From Mortierella sp. BCC40632 (lineage: Eukaryota > Mortierellomycota > Mortierellomycetes > Mortierellales > Mortierellaceae), in assembly GCA_011634665.1 (NCBI GenBank), contig WAEK01000011.1, positions 1,025,001 to 1,089,000 of the forward strand: DNA of 64,000 nucleotides. The letters are read 5' to 3'. Positions 21,819 to 32,632 of the stretch are shown here, one piece after another. The position numbers were made by a program, and so were the translations under genes. Every line of letters begins with the position of its first letter. Position 1 is the first letter of the stretch. The notes beneath the pieces are model-generated. The model was not told where the DNA came from, searched no databases, and saw nothing but the letters and a program-made list of their open reading frames with translations.

Positions 21819-22403
21819 CTTACTGAAAGAGTTTGGTCGCTGCCTAAAAAAAAAAAAAAAAAAAAAAATCGAGTGTCTAGAATAAGGTACGGAAGTATCT
21901 CTGAAAGAAGAGTGAAACCCGCTTTCTGGAAAACAATTATCCCCCTTCGCACCGTAGACGTCGGAGAACTATCTCTGCTACACTCCCCAAAGTATCCCTA
22001 GTCCCCCAACTATACGTACCAAAATCATCATAATATGAGCCCTCGTCCCTCTCGTAAACCTCTGCCAGTCCCTGCGCCCAAAGCAAGGGAAATCGTGCTA
22101 CCGATGTAGTTTACAACAGTCTCTGTGATGAAGTACACCTGGGGATGGTTTTGTTCGAGGGAACCCGATGGCGGTCTATGGATTCCATACAGATGGTCTT
22201 CCCTTAGCATGGACAAGACTTAATAGCGCCAGGATGGAGAAGGTCGCAGTATTGGCTAGCTTTAGCCACAATCGTAGCAAAAGCTCGCTTGAATCAGGAC
22301 TCCCGGGTAGTGATAATCTATGGCTCGACCTTTGAGAGAGTAAGGACTTTGCCATATAGTTCAACGAATGCCTGAATCTCCAGCATAACTGTGGCCCCGA
22401 GCA

Positions 22404-22440
22404 AAAAAAAAAAAAAAAAAAAAGAAAGAAAGAAAGAAAG
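22404..22440 (+). repeat. A-rich tail with GAAA repeats at the edge of copy 1
   Basis: About 20 A followed by four GAAAG-type units. The same structure, longer, ends copy 2. It looks like the 3' tail of a plus-strand retroelement and abuts the INTS4-like pseudogene. Confidence 0.55.
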
Positions 22441-22444
22441 TTAG

Positions 22445-24560
22445 ATATAAAAGATAGCCATCCGTCCGTTAGAACCTTGTAGATGTTGATCATACTTGCT
22501 AGCCTTCAACGATCAATCTCCAATAAAAGAGGTACTTCGTGCTGATAGAAGCGCTTTTGACATTCTGGTGCAACGTCTCCAAACACATGGACAAAGGCTC
22601 CACAGGCACCGGAATCTAATCGTCGAATCTGCTGTACTTTCACATCCTGATCGCTTTTTAGAGTTGCAATCATCTTTGCTCTCTAGCGAAGACATGGTTT
22701 GACAAGACTTAAAAACAAATTATATAACAGGTTAGCTGTCCCTCTTGGAGCACTTTAGAAACTTCAGCCATTTTTGCTGAGGTTATGGCCCATTAGTTAC
22801 CTGAGCCTACTTCTGAGCTGGGCCCGTCATAAGGTTCTTAGGCGCCTGATTTACGACCATACGCCATCCCTGTCGACCACATAGATCTAGTCTACTTACA
22901 AGATAAGATCTAGACTAGCCGAGCGGATTTCTTGATAGTCGCCTACAAGGGACGGAATAGCCGCATCATACATGACAATCCCGAGCTTGAATCCTTGCCT
23001 GTAAAGCTCTAGTAATGCCTTGATTGCACTCTGGTGACCGCACAAGTTGGTTCCACAACAAGCGCCCAAATCATTAGCTAACTCTGCTTCACATGACATC
23101 ACCATAATGCCATTCATCCAGCCTTCTCGTCTTGGATCGTACCTTTCGAACACGCATCTCCAGCTCTGTAACGAAGTTGCTCAAAATGACGTGAATGTCA
23201 TGCTGGGAATAGCCCTTTTGAATGTTTTCTGAGCTCTCGAGAAGACTTGGAAGTCTAAGTTGTGGTACAAGCTGAGAGATGAGATGGAGAACTGCGGATT
23301 GAATTTGATGATGTCAGTCCTTTAGCTCCACAATAGAGGCAGTAAGTAACGCGCGCATTGTGTTGGTTTTCGAAAGGTTGTCCTGCGGAAGCCAACCCAT
23401 CTTTTGTTGAACCAAGAAGTCTGATGTGAGGATGCCTGCTATCCAAATGGAAGCTCGAAGCGAGATATTCCTTCCATGTATGCGATCGCTTACTTTGATT
23501 AAATTCGAGATAGCATCGTACATTTGGACTCTGATCTCTGTTCAGCCAGCTTGTAACTAGTAGAGTGGCAAGTAAATGGACAACTCTTAGCTCGAGAACA
23601 GAGGGAATTGGGGACTAGGAAACACCTGCCATCCATGTGTGGTTTAAAGAAAAATACTAGGCGAACCTGGCTAAGTAGCTCCTCGACCTCGCTCCGTCCA
23701 TCTGCCAGGGTTCCTTCCATTGTGCCTTGTATGACTTGAATCGAGAGAAACTGGTAGAGTAGAGCTTTCATGTTAATAACTGTCTGAACTCAAGTCTGTC
23801 CGTGTACTAAGCAGTAAACTCTGTCCTAACCTTTGCGCTCTTGTCGCCTTCAGTGGAAACACTCTTCCGTGCAATATCCAGTAAGCGTGTTCTCTCAGCG
23901 ACCGATAGATTAGCGAGGTGGTTCAATAAAAACTTGGCAGCCTAAGTCGAAAAAAAAAAAAAAAAAGAAAGCCAAGAGTGAGAAAAAGTCAAGGCAACGA
24001 TCTGTGGTGATCAGCAGTGACCGGCTGCATCAACAATAGATGTGGTGGCACCTATCCCGATTATAACCTTACCTTTATCCTGATGGTTGCCTTCTTTGAC
24101 TCTAGAGCTTTTGCTAGTCTCTAAAGATACCAGAGACATGCCAAAAAGAATATTAGCCTTCATTCCTCATGGACACTCTTCATTCGTTCTGCAAGAATGC
24201 CCGCGCAACAGAAGAGGGGGGGGGAAAGTAAGAGAGTGAAATAGTACCTCGAATGACCATCCCCCATACAAAACGTCCTCGTCATCTTCCTTTTCTCCAC
24301 CACCATACTCATCTCCTGTTTGGCTGCTTTCTTTAAGCTCATCATAGTTATTAGTCATGTCAATTTCGTCGCCATTGAACCCCAGAGCTGGTTGTCGTTG
24401 GTCTTGAATGCTTGAACATGTGTTGCATTACTCGCCGAACTGCCCGCTCCATTGTCAAATCGCGCCTGTTTCTCGCACCCCATGATGTGCATTTCGATTT
24501 GAGCGCTTCATGGCCTAATGGTGTCCCAATGCACAGATGATGTTTTCCCAAAGTCACTTG
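22445..24560 (-). pseudogene. Integrator complex subunit 4-like pseudogene
   Basis: A spliced, broken gene on the minus strand. Exon-like blocks: about 24358-24249 (acidic N-terminal), 24122-24075, 23943-23832, 23790-23670, 23535-23160, 23155-22897, 22870-22795 and 22665-22445, most with GT/AG borders. They carry HEAT repeats matching INTS4, a scaffold of the RNA 3'-end processing module: YDPRREGW..., IKALLELYRQGFKLGIVMYD then SLVGDYQEIRSASLDLI, and the family hallmark SGACGAFVH. Breaks: an in-frame TGA at 23314-23316 where Trp would fit, a frame change near 23150, a stop near 22800, and frame changes after SGACGAFVH. The gene is truncated at 22445 by the A-rich tail. The match to INTS4 is from memory of the animal protein; the intact copy should lie elsewhere. 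Confidence 0.6.
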
Positions 24561-25606
24561 TTTGGCGAGTTGATTCTGTCTCTGTCTGCATCTGAGTCAA
24601 TGACACAAAGGCAATGGCGGAGAATGAGGATCGTGTAGGCATGAGACCAAAGCATCTCCCGAGAGCTGGTCCTCTTTAATTGAGAGTCCTTAAATCAGCG
24701 GTAAATTTACTCCAGGCCGCCAGAACCCCCCCCAACCCACCGCAAGCCACCCCTCCCTACTTTCCCGTGACCTATCCTGCATACAGATAGACATCCTGAT
24801 ATCTGACAGTTCCTCATATATGAAGTGCCCCAGGATGGCTTTTTTTTGCATAGTATCATTAGCAAAAAGTGAAGAGGGGATTATCACCGATCTTTTGATA
24901 TAAAATTTGCGTGTTCATTTTTGAGAAATGAGTTTTTTAAGCCAGATGTCAAGTTCCGACGCGTCAACTATCAGTCTAGACTTTAGTAAATTTTCATTTT
25001 TCACATTTTACACCAATGCTTGACTACAGCATCAGAACCGCGCCTTTTTGTTTCGCTCATTAATTAAAAGTTTTAGTATTTGACACAGGGATCCTGGAGA
25101 ATCCAATTTTATCCATATATGATCAGTGGTTCCTGAAAAATGACCTGGGAAAGTTCGAAAATGATCTCTTTTTTCTCTTTTTTCCTCTATAGGTTGCATA
25201 TCATTACCTTTACAGCGCTAGGGAGGAGCTCTTTTGCTTGACTTATTAAGTGAAGTTGTTGGAGTTTGACTCAAGGATTATTGGGAACTCAATTTTATCT
25301 GTAGAGGACTGGTAGATCCGGAGAAACTGGCGAAGAAAACCAGAGAATACACTTTTTTTTTTTCTGTTTTTTCGTACGCGCCATATTTTTTTTTTTTTTT
25401 TTTTTTTTCAGGCGCCAGGGTGGCCTCCTTTTGCTTCACTTATTAAGTGAATTCGTTAGGGTCTGACTCAAGGATTTTCGAGAACACCAGTTCCGTTGGT
25501 CTGGGTCGAGAATGACTGAAGTCCTCTTGCTTTTCTAGCCCATAGGCGAATCAGACATCCACCACTCTTTCAATTACTAGTTTAATCTATATATTTATTT
25601 AATAGT
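24561..25606. other. Intergenic; three diverged ~190-bp repeats
   Basis: No gene seen. The A/T-rich right half holds the repeats described at 25030-25525 and a poly(T) tract at 25388-25409. Confidence 0.5.
25030..25525. repeat. Three diverged tandem repeats of about 190 bp
   Basis: A block with CTTTTTGTTTCGCTCATTAA or CTTTTGCTTsACTTATTAAG, then TTGACwCAnGGAT, then a TCCAATTTTATC-like word starts at about 25048, 25231 and 25427 (steps 183 and 196 bp). Each is preceded by a CGC-rich word. They end just before the MULE gene (stop at 25607) and could be its subterminal repeats. I found no inverted partner near 28.6 kb. Confidence 0.65.
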
Positions 25607-28494
25607 TCATTCTCTGGCGTTTACTATGGACATTGAAGATGGACGCCTCCTGTTCGCAAAAAGGTTGGCTAATTGAGAAAGTAGATCATTTATCTTTTCT
25701 TCGTTCGCCAGAGGTTTACTTTTATCTCTCTGAGCGATCAAGTCATGTACACGGTCTGAAAGGTGATCGGTCCTGCCCACTAGGGCCGCCTCTTGAGTGT
25801 ATTCTAGATATTCTTGATGGGCTTGCGCAAACAGTGCACGTTTGTTGTCTTGATTTCCTTGGACGTCCTCCTCACCATATCTTGTCTGAATATGCGGTAT
25901 CTGTAGGAGTACCAACGCAATGTGCTTGCATGTTCCGCCATTGTTGAAGAAGTAAGGACAGGAGCATGATGTGATATGACCGTGTACAGACTTGGTGAAA
26001 TCAACCTCGATATCGTATGCTTTTTCTAGACTTGTGAAGGACTCCACGCGGAGTATCCGATCAGAGACCTGGACGAGAGGCTCACTTCTGTAGCCTTTGG
26101 AACCTCTTGCTTGGATATGTTCCTGAGCGATCTTCGTGAAGCGTAGCTCAGTCTTTCGTGCAGGATCCATTTGACCAACCCTCAAAGCACTTAGACTGCA
26201 CTTTTTCTGAAAGTGAGGGATAGCCATGAATGCAAGAATGTAGATGACCCAGTCAGCTCTACGTTGGTGCCGATCCCTGAAAAAAGTGGCGCTTGAGAAT
26301 ATTGTGCCAAGACTCAATGTAGTTATTAGTATCGATCGAGGCATAAGACACGTCTTGGCGATAGCACATCATCCACGAATATCGACGTTTCTCGTTCTCA
26401 TCACTCAAGTCCCCAAAGTAGTTCTTGTTCAAATAGTCAAGTAATTTTTTATGGTGCCTCCATTTGTGTTGGTACAGTTCAATCAGTAGCATGGCTTCAG
26501 ATACGCTAGGCTCTTTCAAAATAGAGCGAAGGTCGGCAATTGCCTAGAAATCCCGGGAGAGCAATGGAGTAGCGTTAGTCCCAACTAACAAAAAAAAAAA
26601 AAAAAAAAAAAAAAAGCCCTGGGATTCAATCATTAAAGAGCATTTGCCTCGTACCTCTGCTTTTTTCGCCTTCCTCTCATCAAGGGAGAGATCCTCAAGG
26701 TCAAAATGTAAAAGAGAAGGAACTACGCGTTCCCACACACGATAGACGTGCCATATACAAAAGAATATTGGCACAGTCTCTCCTGGAAAAGCAGACTTAA
26801 TCGCCAATATCTCGACGTTTCCTTGGTCAGTGATCACAGCATTCGGCTTGTAAACATAGACGCGTCCTTCAGTGGAGTAAAGATCTGTCATTTTTGCTCG
26901 AATGGCTCTTAACCACCCAACTAGGATGTGGTTTTCTGTGCTCTTTGTTAGCAAAAAAGCAACTGGAATTCCGAACCCAGTGCTTGTGTTTTTTAAAACA
27001 AGGGTGTAAAGATATGTTTTGGGGCTGAGAAGAAAGGTTAGAACAGCGTAACAATGCAAAGGTGAACACCAACGATTTGAGATAGTTAACCTACCCAAAC
27101 ACCTCATGCGTTCCGTCAAAGCAAATTGTTTTTCCATAGGATCGCAACTGAGCCAACTGCCACGTAGTCGAGAAGCCGAAATATGTTCCGTCAGTTCGGT
27201 CCTCTTTGTTAAAGTATGTCATTGCTCCTGCCTTATCAAGCTCCTCCATCCACATTATTGCTGACAGTACTGGGTCTTTGTTCTTGGTCATCTTCGTCTG
27301 GATGATTTCGTACCAAATGTTGTAAACATCGTCGTATGAAATAAAGTCATCGCGGGAGAGCTGCCCATTCTCACGTAGCACTTGCTGAAACTTGTCATGT
27401 TCCATCGTGAGCTGTTGCATAACCATGTTGATGGTCGAACCTTGCAAGATCAGACTCCGGATAGTTGCTTTGATTCCTGCAGACTTTTGTCGAGTACCAA
27501 GATTTGAAATGTTTCCTAGCGAGTGGTTGTGATTGTAAAAATATTGGATATAGTATACTTCGGTCGTGGTCCCATCGTCATTTGGCCTCCTCTGCAACTT
27601 TGCATGGATCTTTGACAGACACCCCTGCTTGATACTCTCTTTGCGAATCCTTGTCTTGCCAGACTTTCCGCCTTTCTTTTGGTCCTTTCGTACATATCGT
27701 TTGCCAGCACACTGACACTGGTAGTAAATTGACGACTCTCCAGCCCGGGATTTCCCAACGCACTCATATCTGTTTGCTGCTGCTAAAAAATTAGTTGAAA
27801 TCCTCCTTTGATGCTGCTGTCTCCACACTTCAAAATCTTCCTTCCCAAGATAGAAAGTGGCCTTTGTATCATCAATGATCAGGCCCTCAAATGACGGTTG
27901 AGATTTCGTAATAAACTCGTCTCTTTGTAGCACTTCGCGTAACTCGTTGAGCATCTTGTCGGAGAAGTTGGCTGAAATGCGCCTTTTCAGGTCCTTTAAT
28001 ATTCGAATAAGCTCGCTGTTTAATGCGGATTCCAACTGGAATAGGTCTATGATGTCGAAAAAGGATAGTGCAAAAATTACCTCTATCTGGAAGTGGTCGC
28101 CCATCTTTTGGTTGTACTCTTCGTTGGTCTCAGGGCGGACGTCGTCGCTGCCCTCTACTTCTGAGATAGCTTGAGAATCTCCACTGGTCCATCTTTCAAA
28201 AACCTCTTTCTAATCAACAAAAAAAGCAATCGTCAGCTGGCTGATCAAACTACGGTTTGAACCTTTGGCGAAGAACAGGTCAGGAGATCAGTATACCATC
28301 TTGTCTATGCAGGAGAGCACCACTTGCTCTATCTGATCTCGATTCTCCTTATCCAAATAGACATTGTCTTTCTCTACAGCACAGTCGTCGGGGAGTATAG
28401 TGGGGGCACAGTCGTCAGGGACCATAGCAGGAGCACAATCGTTGGGGAGCATAACGGGAGCATAGTTGGGAAGCATGAGGATGAGAATTGCCAT
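25607..28494 (-). pseudogene. Mutator-like (MULE) transposase gene with one frameshift
   Basis: Exons 28494-28297, 28209-28081, 28035-27095, 27024-26655 and 26543-25607 join in phase and would give about 857 aa, apart from one extra base. The 45-nt intron 28080-28036 is in frame and may be retained. Domains: acidic N-terminus with 10-residue repeats (PDDCAP type), a zinc-binding-like region (YQCQCAGKRYVRK ... YFYNHNHSLG), then the MULE DDE core (TICFDGTHEVFG, ITDQGNVEIL, FFCIWHVYRVWERV, NNYIESWHNILKRH) and a SWIM zinc finger (CSCPYFFNNGGTCKH). At 26280-26285 six A (six T on the coding strand) replace an expected five, shifting the frame between KRHFF and RDRHQRRADW. It may be a real lesion or a homopolymer miscall. 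No terminal inverted repeats found. Confidence 0.75.
28378..28463. repeat. 30-bp tandem repeat inside the MULE N-terminal exon
   Basis: Just under three copies of a 30-bp unit encode repeated (P-[DN]-D-C-A-P-x-x-L/V) segments on the minus strand. Confidence 0.7.
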
Positions 28495-29081
28495 TGAACA
28501 TTGGAGTGACGTATTAGAAAATTTCTTGGTCGGATGGTGTATTTTTACCGTTGATTTAAGGACACTCTCTTTAATTAGTGACTGCAAGATCTTGGGCGCG
28601 CACAGACACTTTTTTTTCGCACACCCTCTCGCTTTAGAAATTGCTGGAGGATGTCAGACCGGATTTTACTCACAAGCTGCCAAACAACGACCTGAACCAG
28701 TCATGGACCCCAGAAAGGTCGAACCAGAAACCCTCCCAGGGTGGGATACCCGAAAGCCCATGAAGATCAAAGGAAGTAAACGACGCGGCAAACTGATGGA
28801 ACACCCAGGCGCCAAAACACAAAAAAAAGATCGAGAAAGGGCCGGCACAAGCCTAAAGCACAATAGAGGACAGGCCGCTTTCACTAAAGAACTCTTAGCT
28901 CTACCTTGCCCTTCAAGGTGGATCAGGAGTCCGATCCTTACTACCCAGCCTGTCCAAATCTCAAGGGCTCAGTCAGTGAATGAGTGGTAAACCCTCTTCT
29001 CTGTGAATGCCAATGGACATGGTGCTGTCAACACTTCGGCCTCCACATCAACAAAAAAAAGTTGGTCGAAAATAACCCAAC
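28495..29081. other. Region between MULE gene and SRR1-like relic
   Basis: The only notable frame is plus-strand 28703-28990 (95 aa from the ATG, Lys/Arg-rich with MKIKGSKRRGKLMEHPG). It has no recognisable family, and I do not call it a gene. Confidence 0.35.
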
Positions 29082-29589
29082 ATGGTACTAAAGCCAGTGA
29101 AAGCATCAGCAAAAGCTGACACTCTGGACTCAACTTCTAACAGATTAACAGACAAGAGCAAGCAGTCGGATGACACCAGCTCCACGGAAGACTTTGGAAC
29201 AATCAAGGACATCATATGCTATGGTATCGGTTCGTTTGAGCTCACTCGTAATTAGAAGTTCCAATTGGCGCTCGACATTTGATCAAAATAAGCTCTCCAG
29301 GTTTGCATAGTCATTGATGGTCGACCTAGGTCATTAAACGAAGACGCACTTCTAACTCTAGTTGTGGTTACCATGGTATAGGCTAAGGGGACATTCTCAA
29401 TATCCAACCCCAATAAGACAGACTTGGACAAGTGGCTTTCAAAACACTTGGATAGCCAAATCTTCGATCAGAATGACCGGTCGCATGTGGCTGTTGAAGG
29501 TCACACGCTGTTTTACATGCCACCCCATCCAAAAGACTGTACTCGCAAATTCTTGAATCGAAATGGACTCCAGAATGCGTATCACGAAT
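29082..29589 (+). pseudogene. SRR1-like protein pseudogene
   Basis: The first block (ATG 29082) encodes a Ser/Lys-rich leader ending DIICYGIGSFELTRN, then an in-frame TAG (29253-29255), then KFQLALDI. This is the opening motif of the SRR1-like domain (CYGLGSF...QLALLL). A second block in another frame (29395-29589) encodes SNPNKTDLDKWLSKHL and later VEGHTLFYMPPHPKDC, matching the domain's closing motif (TLFYMPHC). SRR1 homologues (yeast Ber1, plant SRR1) are cytosolic/nuclear regulators of uncertain chemistry. The stop codon, frame change and missing middle show a relic. It lies on the plus strand beside the MULE gene. Confidence 0.6.
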
Positions 29590-30267
29590 AGTCATCATCG
29601 GCAATCGATCCACTATTTGTCATCGCCCACTAGCTTACGGCTTTTTTTTTTTTTTTTTTTTTTTATTTATTTATTTAACAAAACAAGAAGGATCCTTGAC
29701 TCCCTTCTCTATTGACCTCAAGTGTTTACCTCCATCTTTTCCTTTTGTCCGCACATTCTGCAGCATAGTGTTCAGATAGGCTCCATTCATTCTGCCTGCA
29801 CAGTCAACAGTAAATATATCACGACTTCCTGCTGTAGAATTTGAGACCCTGGTTGGAGAAAGGTTCCAGCTAACTCAGCCTTCGCTTTAATAAAGCAGCT
29901 GGCCAAGGCCTCGCTCGAAGGATCTACAATCGTGTCTTTGACTCGCCGTTCTGAGCCGATCCTCTGCGAGGCACGGACCTATCCTCCTCTATCTTTCAAG
30001 CTTGTCTTCTCTGTGCTTTCTTCATCATGTTGTTTATCACTCTCCATCAAGATCTAACTTCCGCCGGTCGTAATTTCCTTGCATGTCCTCAATTGTTATC
30101 ACCAAACATGGGCCTCGCCTCATATTCTCCATTTCATCTGTTTTTGTTTTTTCCATTCTTATTTTCGTGGATTATGCACGGTCCGTTGCATGGGGTTACT
30201 GCGAAGGGAACTGTTAATCCACAAATAAGCAGCGCAAATAGAAGTCAAAAACAGGTGAAAAGGACAA
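29590..30267. other. Intergenic with T-tract and TTTA repeats
   Basis: Starts with a T-tract followed by three ATTT units (29642-29680), which reads as an A-tail with AAAT units for an element on the minus strand. No gene is seen. Confidence 0.4.
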
Positions 30268-30339
30268 TAACTTGTGGACATTATTGTCAGCGATAATGTT
30301 TATCATGGAGTAGCGAGAGTTCACCGAATCTATTCCCCT

Positions 30340-30960
30340 CTACCAACTCAAGTCAATGTCTAGTACTCTAACTTCTGTGCAGTCATGTTCGGGATGGAAC
30401 TGGAATCGTGGGGATTTGTACTTGCCACAGGCCTCATCAACAGCGTACAGGTATGGAATGTCTGTACCTGACTCTGGGATTCCAAGGACATCGTAGTCAG
30501 CGCACGCCCCAAATCCACATTGCCCGGATAGTGCCAGCTTATAGGTCTTATGATCGCCACTTGTATATTCCTCCTTGATAATAAACTCCTCCAAATTGCC
30601 ACCTTTGTCGGTCTTCATGAATGACGTGCTGCAGGGCAACCTGGTGTCCGATCCGGAGATTTTAAAGACCTCATCCTTGGCAAGAGTGAATCTCGATATA
30701 GCGCCGAAAGCTTCAGAACCTATTTTTTTGAAGGTGAACAGCTCGGGCATATTTCCAAGTCGCAGCCACGACCCATTTTGGGTATTGATGAATCCAGATG
30801 GTTCATTTTTATTACCGGGGAGTGCATTGGTTTCCCCGGTAACCGAATAGACGCAGTACTTCCCACCATCAACAAGCATTTTCCCATTGTAGTCTTTTGG
30901 AAAGAAAGCTCTAGCGAATTGCAAGAGCGCCAGCGCGAAGGCAACAGAAGTGAGCTTCAT
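30340..30960 (-). CDS. Secreted protein, family A copy 2, 206 aa
   Basis: Paralogue of 20025-20612 within the duplicated block. The signal peptide MKLTSVAFALALLQFARA is nearly identical. All Cys-containing motifs are kept (GGKYCVYS, TRLPCSTSF, QCGFGACADYD, DEACG, PEHDC). The C-terminus runs 11 residues longer than in copy 1 because of a different stop. Amino-acid changes are scattered and the frame is intact, so both copies may be functional. The start is chosen at the MKLT Met because the longer frame would translate the conserved 5' UTR intron. Role unknown; extracellular. Confidence 0.8.
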   Translation of the reverse strand: MKLTSVAFALALLQFARAFFPKDYNGKMLVDGGKYCVYSVTGETNALPGNKNEPSGFINTQNGSWLRLGNMPELFTFKKIGSEAFGAISRFTLAKDEVFKISGSDTRLPCSTSFMKTDKGGNLEEFIIKEEYTSGDHKTYKLALSGQCGFGACADYDVLGIPESGTDIPYLYAVDEACGKYKSPRFQFHPEHDCTEVRVLDIDLSW

Positions 30961-31211
30961 TGTAGAGAGCTGAGAGATGGGCAGAGGGGAAGACAGGAGA
31001 TTACGGTTAGCAAAGAGCATGGAAATAATGAATAAAAATGATCTCAGGACCCAGCCCCACTCTTACATTTCACAAGCTTGAAGGATCGTGTTAGGTATGT
31101 GATCGGGACTAGGACAGGATTTTCCAGGGTATTACGGGAATATTGTTGGGATTGAGGTCAAAGGATTCGTGGTTGAGTGTTGATTGACGCTGAAAAGGAT
31201 GCGAGCGGTCT

Positions 31212-31222
31212 CCTTATATAAT
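31212..31222 (-). promoter_or_regulatory. TATA box of secreted gene A copy 2
   Basis: Minus-strand ATTATATAAGG, conserved in position with copy 1 and about 255 nt before the ATG. Confidence 0.55.
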
Positions 31223-31719
31223 GACAGGATCCTTGAACGTGGATGTAGAGCTGGTATAAGTGGAGTGGAGTAGCGATCGTAGTCTCATGCTGTTTGGCTC
31301 CATTAGAATCAGAACAATGTACAGCTAAAGATAGTCTAGGCGGTATCTCGGGTACTGTATCCATACTCGGTGGCCGTTCTGCGCAGTGTAACTACCAAAA
31401 CACTTAATCAAGCACCAATCCAAAAACATGGGGTCCTGGTCAAACAAATCCCATTTCCAATCTACAATAAGCGGATTTCCCACCTTCTAAAGGAACTTAA
31501 ACTCTCTGCTCCTTTGGGATCCCCCTCGGGAAACTAGCCTCATTGGTCCCATTGAGGATGCTGATGATTTTACTACATAATCTCTGTCTCATAAGAATGG
31601 TGTTGACTCCATCCTGACTTGGGCATTGAATATTTTAGCTATAGTGGCTAGTAGCATTGCCCTGCTAAATAGTCTCGTTCAATTGCTCCTTCTTCTCTGA
31701 GCCATCAGGATATACACGT

Positions 31720-32225
31720 ATGCTTTGCTTCTGCCCTGTCGCTATTTCGGCTCCATTCTGCATTCGATCGTGCGCCTTTCAGCGATAATTCGATCAATCC
31801 TGTAACCGGTCTTTCTATCTTGCCGCTTGGGACTTCGCTCCCATTGTGTAACATACCCGTAAGCCTTGGGACACCTCCCCAGTAAAGCCTCCCACAGCCC
31901 ACTATTTGCTGTTGAACCCACATCTTTGTTCCGTGTCTGAGGCAATACCATTTGTTAGGAATTGGGTCTCGCCCTAGGATTTTTTCAATAATAGTCCACA
32001 AATTTGCGAGCCTCCCCCCTCCCCTAGACAACGAAGGTGCTCTTTCTTGAATGCTTGTCACTATAACTCTTGTCATAGACATCCCAATGTCGTACACAAA
32101 CAACAACATAGTTGTTCGCGTCTCTTATCACACGACACGAGACGCAGGGAATAGCCACAGGTGGTAATTATCCTCAGTCAAGCCCTGGCACACTCTGCAG
32201 TTGTTGTCCGAACAAAATACGACTG
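31720..32225 (-). pseudogene. LINE C-terminal remnant with zinc knuckle (copy 2 only)
   Basis: The minus strand first reads VVFCSDNNCRVCQGLTEDNY then HLWLF (about 32222-32140), a C-x4-C-x2-C-x7-H type knuckle like the one near the end of RNase H-bearing LINE proteins. In another frame it continues LWTIIEKILGRDPIPNKWYC and further to about 31720. Frame changes show decay. It lies downstream of the RNase H remnant in LINE order and is absent from copy 1. Confidence 0.45.
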
Positions 32226-32454
32226 TCGTGTATTGTGAACTTACCGATAACAAGTCGAGAGTCTCTTTTGGTGTTGAATACTCATCTCACTCCATAATTG
32301 AGGTACACTGACTCCCATACTGATTTAGAACTGCCTCCTTGATTAAGACCAAGCGTCTCTAGTCGACCTGTATCAGGACAAATGCAAGGTATATCTCGTT
32401 AGATTTTAGACCACAAAAGCCAAGAAGAATGACCACGTCCACAGGCCAGGATCA

Positions 32455-32632
32455 TATCCTCACGCATTTCCGAACCAGCCATCGATCTATTTTCCTCCGA
32501 GATACACTTGAGAGGTATTCTCTTGTGCTTCATGGGCCACCCGATCTGCCATCTTATTTCTGGGTACTTTTACTCCTGTGAATCTATCCACCCAGAAGAC
32601 CGTCGCTGAAGTGCACTCGTCTAAAATAGGGT
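32455..32632 (-). pseudogene. LINE RNase H domain remnant, copy 2
   Basis: Encodes the same residues as 21640-21818, with identical DNA over the core (32515-32660). Confidence 0.55.

Larger units (their letters stand above)
19921..22440. repeat. Segmental duplication, copy 1
   Basis: Matches 30268-33300 in the same orientation throughout. Shared content: a secreted-protein gene with its promoter, a LINE relic, an internal poly(A) run (21846-21868) and an A-rich/GAAA tail (22404-22440). Copy 1 lacks about 467 bp present in copy 2 near 31770-32230. Identity is patchy: 21700-21845 is identical to its partner, about 22028-22400 differs at only a handful of sites, and the stretches between differ at roughly 10%. 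Confidence 0.9.

Noticed and set aside
22028..22216. 62-aa minus frame identical in both duplicate copies (also 32845-33033)
   Set aside because: The whole surrounding DNA is near-identical, so protein-level constraint is not shown. The plus strand also has a short open frame there.
26259..26344. An intron instead of a frameshift in the last MULE exon
   Set aside because: A TTTTTTCAG acceptor-like site is present, but the sequence before it encodes conserved transposase residues (NNYIESWHNILK) that splicing would remove.
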